A DNA stretch of 10,903 nt from Candidatus Altarchaeales archaeon. GTDB lineage: Archaea; Altiarchaeota; Altiarchaeia; IMC4; SCGC-AAA252-I15. The stretch lies in NCBI GenBank assembly GCA_014729705.1, contig WJJK01000331.1:1-10903 (forward strand). The letters are read 5' to 3'. How positions within the stretch are numbered: the stretch's first letter is position 1; each line of letters starts with the position of its first letter. Shown here one piece after another: positions 7,179 to 10,903 of this stretch. The notes beneath the pieces are model-generated. The model saw only the letters and a list, made by a program, of their open reading frames with translations, had not been told where the DNA came from and made no database searches. The translations under genes were made by a program, and so were the position numbers.

Positions 7179-8957
7179 ATGCGCAGGAGAAAAACGACGA
7201 TAGGCTGTATCCTAACCTTCTTATTTCTTTCTTTATTAACATTCGCTCAGACGCCTGGAGTTGGCGACGTCGTGATAACAGAAATAATGCCTTCCCCCAC
7301 CACAGAACCTGGTGGTGAGTATATAGAGATTTATAATCCCTCCAATGAAACTTATGTTTTAGACGGTTTAATCTTAGAAGATAATGCCCATACCCACGCG
7401 ATCCTGGCTTCTCAACCCATTACTCCAGGGCAGTACTTGCTTTTATGTAAAGACAGAAGTGTTATCGGGCCATGTAGTTATGAATATGATTCAGTTCAAC
7501 TAAACAATGGCGGGGATTTTGTGCGACTTCTAAATAATGGCACAGTAATAGATGAAGTTCAGTATACCTCAAATTGGCCTTATGATGAGGGAGTTTCATT
7601 GAACCTGGATTTATCCGCATTTAACTGTTTGTTGAATGATGATTCAGCTAATTGGTGTGCCTCTACTCAAACTTTTGGGGGTGTTGATTTCGGAACCCCT
7701 GGAATGGAAAATAATGTTTGCAGCACCCCTTCATCCACTACTTCAACAACCACATCTATCTATTCTACCACTACATCCACTTCCTCTACGACTACTTCAA
7801 CGACCTCTGAGTCCTCTACTACGACGGTTACTTCCGCTACGACTACGTCTTTAGCGGATGTTGTGATAAACGAGTTTCTATCTGATGTGGGGGACACCGA
7901 CTGGGATGATGACGGGGAAGTCGACGCCTCAGACGATGAATGGATCGAGTTATACAACAACGAGGATTATGAAGTCGACTTAGCCGGCTGGATTCTTGCA
8001 GATGAAGCGGAAAACCGCTACATCCTGCCTGCTGACACCCTAATTTACTCAAAAGATTATCTCCTGCTCTACGGCAGTGAAACAGGGATACCCCTAAATA
8101 ATGTGGGGGATACGATCTATCTAATGGGTCCCTTAAATGATACGGTTGACAGCGTTGATTACTCTGACAATGCTCCTGACAAGGATGCATCCTTTGGACG
8201 CTACCCCGATGGAGGCGATGATTGGGCGTTATTTTCTGATCCCACACCCGAGGACGATAACCCTGGTGATGCTCCAGACGGGTGGTGCGACAAAGACGGT
8301 GATTGTCCTGACGAGGATGAGGAGTATTTCTGCCAAGACGGAGACGTTTGGCTGAGGGAATTTGAGGGAGACTGTGATACTGAAACCCATGAATGCGGTA
8401 CAAAAGAGTCAGAGGAAAGACATAGTTCCTGCACACCTCCAAGGGTTTGTGTGGTGGGGGTGGATGAATGCCTGATGCCTACTACGACCACAGTAGAAGC
8501 GGCTTGTCGTTCGAATGCAGATTGTGGCGGGACACAGAGGGGCGATAGATTCTGCGAGGGAAACAAGGTATACCAAAACGTCCTTTGGGGGGAGTGCATA
8601 AACCCCGGCGGTGTGAATGCGGTCTGCGAGGAAAAAAAACAAAAAGCGTTAGTGCAATCCTGCAGCGACCAGGAAGAATGTCTAAAAGGCGTGTGTAGAA
8701 TAACCACAACAACGACCTTAAACCGTCTTACGACTTCGAGCACAACAGTTAAAGCTACTACTATTCCAACCACTACTTTGGTCTATAAAGTGGATTCTCC
8801 AGACGGGGAAGTAACACCCACTGGGGCGTCAGTAGGTCCCTACCTTGTTGGGGCGGGGGTAATTATTTCCGAGTTATTTGTGGTGGTTATATTGTTTTCA
8901 GGTTTATTTCTGGTAATCCACACCCAAAAAAATTCGTCGAAAGACGATGATTTATGA
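7179..8957 (+). CDS. Membrane-anchored surface protein with two lamin-tail domains
   Basis: 592 residues. It starts 27 bases after the gene 3 stop, with a GGGGG run at 7162-7166 as a possible ribosome binding site, so the two are probably cotranscribed. The signal peptide is residues 1-23 (MRRRKTT, hydrophobic core, cleavage after TFA before QTPG). Lamin-tail domain 1 covers about 26-150 (VVITEIMPSP, GEYIEIYNPSN, ITPGQYLLL). A Ser/Thr linker spans about 183-225. Lamin-tail domain 2 covers about 226-365 (VVINEFLSD, DEWIELYNNEDYEVDLAGW, LPADTLIYSKDYLLLYG). Two Cys-rich modules follow at about 369-440 and 443-507, of the C-x4-DC...YC-DG type also found in gene 3. Then come a Thr-rich linker, TPTG at 546, a membrane segment at about 556-580 and the charged tail KNSSKDDDL. 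Lamin-tail domains in prokaryotes are exported beta-sandwiches often joined to nucleases or adhesins; no catalytic domain is present here. Role inferred as surface binding or structure. Confidence 0.9.
   Translation: MRRRKTTIGCILTFLFLSLLTFAQTPGVGDVVITEIMPSPTTEPGGEYIEIYNPSNETYVLDGLILEDNAHTHAILASQPITPGQYLLLCKDRSVIGPCSYEYDSVQLNNGGDFVRLLNNGTVIDEVQYTSNWPYDEGVSLNLDLSAFNCLLNDDSANWCASTQTFGGVDFGTPGMENNVCSTPSSTTSTTTSIYSTTTSTSSTTTSTTSESSTTTVTSATTTSLADVVINEFLSDVGDTDWDDDGEVDASDDEWIELYNNEDYEVDLAGWILADEAENRYILPADTLIYSKDYLLLYGSETGIPLNNVGDTIYLMGPLNDTVDSVDYSDNAPDKDASFGRYPDGGDDWALFSDPTPEDDNPGDAPDGWCDKDGDCPDEDEEYFCQDGDVWLREFEGDCDTETHECGTKESEERHSSCTPPRVCVVGVDECLMPTTTTVEAACRSNADCGGTQRGDRFCEGNKVYQNVLWGECINPGGVNAVCEEKKQKALVQSCSDQEECLKGVCRITTTTTLNRLTTSSTTVKATTIPTTTLVYKVDSPDGEVTPTGASVGPYLVGAGVIISELFVVVILFSGLFLVIHTQKNSSKDDDL
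7725..7850 (+). repeat. Ser/Thr-rich linker of gene 4
   Basis: About 42 residues, nearly all Thr and Ser, made mainly of ACT, ACG, TCC and TCT codons; it separates the two lamin-tail domains. It is the likely O-glycosylated spacer. A second, shorter Thr tract lies at about 8700-8790. Confidence 0.8.
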
Positions 8958-8972
8958 CTGGAGACTGGTTGT

Positions 8973-8981
8973 TTTATAAAC
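8973..8981 (+). promoter_or_regulatory. First TATA box of gene 5
   Basis: TTTATAAAC, identical to the element before gene 3, begins 15 bases after the stop of gene 4. It would start transcripts near 9000-9005, leaving a short leader that contains the GGGTGG site at 9017. Confidence 0.6.
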
Positions 8982-8991
8982 AAAGTTACTC

Positions 8992-8999
8992 TATAAATT
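8992..8999 (+). promoter_or_regulatory. Second TATA-like element of gene 5
   Basis: TATAAATT lies 20 bases after the first TATA box. Used alone it would start transcripts near 9020, on top of the GGGTGG site, giving an almost leaderless message. Having two elements suggests alternative starts or that one is fortuitous. Confidence 0.4.
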
Positions 9000-9016
9000 T
9001 AGAACATTGTTCTTTT

Positions 9017-9022
9017 GGGTGG
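9017..9022 (+). promoter_or_regulatory. GGGTGG ribosome binding site of gene 5
   Basis: TTGGGTGGT here matches the nine bases before gene 3. The site is 32 bases from the first in-frame ATG (9055), too far for normal use. An in-frame ATT at 9028 stands five bases away, close to the six-base spacing in gene 3. The in-frame GTG at 9019 lies inside the motif. Confidence 0.45.
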
Positions 9023-9054
9023 TTGCTATTCAAATCAAAAAAATACTCAGGATA

Positions 9055-10903
9055 ATGCAAACAATAACATTATTCATAATCCTAGCTAATGCCAGTTCAG
9101 CTCAACAATGCTTCTTCTGCGAAGACCCAGACCAATACAACCCCCACATAAAAAGCACATGCAACAGCACAAACAACTGGGGAACCGACTTCTGCGTAAA
9201 CAATGACATACTAATCGAATTCTACTGCAAAGACTGCGGCATACAATGCGAATGCGGATGGACTCCCCTATCCTGCCAAGAAATAAACATAGACTCCTAC
9301 TGCGAAAACGGAACCTGCATAACCACAACAAGCAGTTCCACCACGTCCACTACTTCTTCTACTATCTCCTCCACCACTTCCTCTACTACTTCCTCTAGTA
9401 GTAGTACGACTTCCACCACGTCCACTACTTCTTCTACTATCTCCTCCACCACTTCCTCTACTACTTCCTCTAGTAGTAGTACGACTTCCACTACTTCTTC
9501 TACTACTTCCACTACCCTATGCTATCGGTATCTGTTTTCCGGTATTTGCGAATCCCCCGGCGACTGTGAATGTTTAAACCTTGCATTAAACGACGATGAA
9601 CGCTGCTACAATGAGGTGCGAATGTATTCAGACGTAAAGGATTCCGCTGAGATGATGTGTATCAACAATCCAGAGAATTTCACGAAAAAAACGCTAAACT
9701 GTAACCACCATGAACTAGACGCGCAAGCAATCAACACAAACCAACACGCCATATACCTCAACGGCAGAGAGAACCCGGAAATAATAAACTGTGAAATAAA
9801 AGACTGGAACCATGGAATATATCTGAAAAACACAGAAAACGCAACCATAAAACAAAACGAGATCCGGGACAACCATTTCGGGGTGTATCTTGCTAAAACC
9901 AAGTTCTCCCGCATAACCAACAACTCCCTGCACCACAACACCTACACCGGATTAAACATGTATGAAAGCAGGGGAAACCTCATATCAGAAAACCAGTTCA
10001 CAGACCAAGGCGACGACGGATTATACATACACACCAAATCAGAAGACAACCAAATCCAAGACAACCTTATCTATAGGAACCAAAGATGGGGGGTCATGAT
10101 ACAGGCCTCAAAAAACACCCTAAACAATAACAACATCACATACAACGCCCGCGACGGATTAATCTTAAGCGACCCATACAACTGGACGACAAACAACAAC
10201 ATAAACCACAACTACGTCTGCTTCAACAACCAAACCGAAAGCAACTACTACGACATAAGAAACAACAACAAACACAACCAAGGAGATGAAAACACATGCG
10301 ACACCCACCAAAACTGGGATGATGAGGGGACGCTAGGCTGCACCCACCCCTGCACCCCCACAACCACGTCTACTACGACTACTTCTACGTCTACCACTCA
10401 ACCCTTTGAATGCTACGCTGAAGTCATAGTCGATTATTCGCCGGGAAACAGAACTGATGGTTCCCCACTGGCCTATGAGCGGGCTAACGCCTCCAAGGCC
10501 CTAGGCGAACCACAGGACAACGACACACAACAAACCCCAATTAATTTCGCCTCCCTCGGATTAAACGGAAGCGTCACCTTAGGTTTCAACCAGCAGATCA
10601 TAAACCAGCAGGGAGACGATTTCAAGGTTTTTGAAACCACATACTCAGGGCAAACCTGTCAAAAATACCCAGAAAAAATATCGGTATACGCTTCCGAAAA
10701 CCAGACGGGACCCTGGAATTTTTTAGGGATAGGATGCCTAGACAGTTGGTTTGATCTAGGCTCCCTATCCTGGGCAAGCTACATAAAACTTGAGGACACC
10801 ACAAACCAAAGCCAATTTAAACAAACAATCGACGGCTACGACGTAGATGCAGTGGCAGCCAAAACATGTCAAATACCTGAAACCACGACCACTACCACCC
10901 TAC
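9055..10903 (+). CDS. Secreted beta-helix surface protein with Ser/Thr stalk, 3' end outside the window
   Basis: I translated this frame by hand; no stop occurs from 8980 to the right edge, so at least 616 residues follow the ATG at 9055 and the gene runs on. The ATG gives a short signal peptide lacking positive charge (MQTITLFIILANASSA); starting at 9028 or 9019 adds IQIKKILRI, a better n-region, so the true start may be upstream. Next is a Cys-rich head with 11 Cys including CFFC, CKDC and CGIQCEC (to about 9320). A Ser/Thr stalk (9319-9513) and a second Cys cluster (about 9520-9610) follow. A right-handed beta-helix of the NosD/PbH1 type (about 9640-10290) has about eight coils of the N..I..N.i..N..GIYL kind. 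A short Thr linker (10361-10400) leads to a beta-sandwich domain (about 10405-10855) with FASLGLNGSVTLGF, DDFKVFE, YPEKISVYAS and DGYDVDAV. Another Thr tract begins at the edge. Many N-x-S/T sequons. Probable carbohydrate-binding or adhesive role (inferred). Confidence 0.85.
   Translation, partial: MQTITLFIILANASSAQQCFFCEDPDQYNPHIKSTCNSTNNWGTDFCVNNDILIEFYCKDCGIQCECGWTPLSCQEINIDSYCENGTCITTTSSSTTSTTSSTISSTTSSTTSSSSSTTSTTSTTSSTISSTTSSTTSSSSSTTSTTSSTTSTTLCYRYLFSGICESPGDCECLNLALNDDERCYNEVRMYSDVKDSAEMMCINNPENFTKKTLNCNHHELDAQAINTNQHAIYLNGRENPEIINCEIKDWNHGIYLKNTENATIKQNEIRDNHFGVYLAKTKFSRITNNSLHHNTYTGLNMYESRGNLISENQFTDQGDDGLYIHTKSEDNQIQDNLIYRNQRWGVMIQASKNTLNNNNITYNARDGLILSDPYNWTTNNNINHNYVCFNNQTESNYYDIRNNNKHNQGDENTCDTHQNWDDEGTLGCTHPCTPTTTSTTTTSTSTTQPFECYAEVIVDYSPGNRTDGSPLAYERANASKALGEPQDNDTQQTPINFASLGLNGSVTLGFNQQIINQQGDDFKVFETTYSGQTCQKYPEKISVYASENQTGPWNFLGIGCLDSWFDLGSLSWASYIKLEDTTNQSQFKQTIDGYDVDAVAAKTCQIPETTTTTTL
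9337..9486 (+). repeat. Perfect 2 x 75-base tandem repeat in the stalk of gene 5
   Basis: The unit at 9337-9411 (25 codons, all Ser or Thr except one ATC) is repeated base for base at 9412-9486, followed by a partial, altered third unit to about 9513. The coding strand is almost all pyrimidine with internal AGT triplets. The identity implies recent expansion, and stalk length may vary between strains. Confidence 0.95.

Noticed and set aside
7179..7250. Tat signal peptide in gene 4 (MRRRKTT)
   Set aside because: The Arg run lacks the following F-L-K pattern, and the hydrophobic core is long and Leu/Phe-rich, as in Sec signals.
6893..7318. A + strand gene of 141 codons bridging genes 3 and 4
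   Set aside because: It overlaps the anchor of gene 3 and the signal peptide of gene 4 in another frame and has a His/Asn/Arg-rich product without features.
9297..9512. Minus-strand open frame encoding Val/Glu repeats opposite the gene 5 stalk
   Set aside because: The Val/Glu run is just the complement of the Ser/Thr repeat. The + strand frame continues unbroken across it with real domains on both sides.
9337..9513. CRISPR-like array
   Set aside because: The repeats are directly adjacent with no unique spacers and lie in frame within a coding stalk.

Overview
The window reads as a cell-surface protein locus from an archaeon, most likely an uncultured one and possibly of the DPANN type. The signs of this are TATA-box promoters (the same nine bases, TTTATAAAC, precede two genes), GGGTGG-type ribosome binding sites, heavy use of ATA for isoleucine, Sec-type signal peptides, long Thr/Ser-rich linkers of the kind that is O-glycosylated in archaea, and single C-terminal membrane anchors. 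The lineage is an inference; there is no rRNA or housekeeping gene to fix it. All five genes lie on the + strand, and all look exported. I see no enzyme, RNA gene, CRISPR array or mobile element.

Layout. (1) Positions 1-2363: the 3' part of a large secreted multidomain protein with Ig-like/OmpL47-like beta domains, an invasin-like Ig domain and a C-terminal GWN..IG / PGxGYWVYM domain; its start lies before the window. A hairpin plus T-run terminator follows. (2) About 2425-2964: a small membrane-anchored protein with one beta-sandwich domain. (3) 3021-7151: a 1376-residue, extremely Cys- and Asp-rich surface protein whose N-terminal domain is related to that of gene 2; it carries duplicated Cys-rich modules, DUF4215-like and MopE-like repeats, Thr-rich stalks and a membrane anchor. 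(4) 7179-8957: a membrane-anchored protein with two lamin-tail domains and Cys-rich modules, 27 bases behind gene 3 and probably cotranscribed with it. (5) About 9028/9055 to beyond 10903: a secreted protein, open at the right edge, with a Cys-rich head, a Ser/Thr stalk containing a perfect 75-base tandem repeat, a NosD-like right-handed beta-helix and a C-terminal beta-sandwich domain ending in DGYDVDAV.

How they fit together. Every product is built from small exported binding or structural modules strung on Thr/Ser-rich stalks. Three are complete, and all three of those end in a membrane anchor. The simplest reading is a set of adhesin or cell-envelope proteins displayed together, for attachment to other cells, surfaces or matrix. 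Internal duplications at several scales and abrupt codon-use changes inside genes 1 and 3 suggest that these proteins grow and change by module duplication and exchange.
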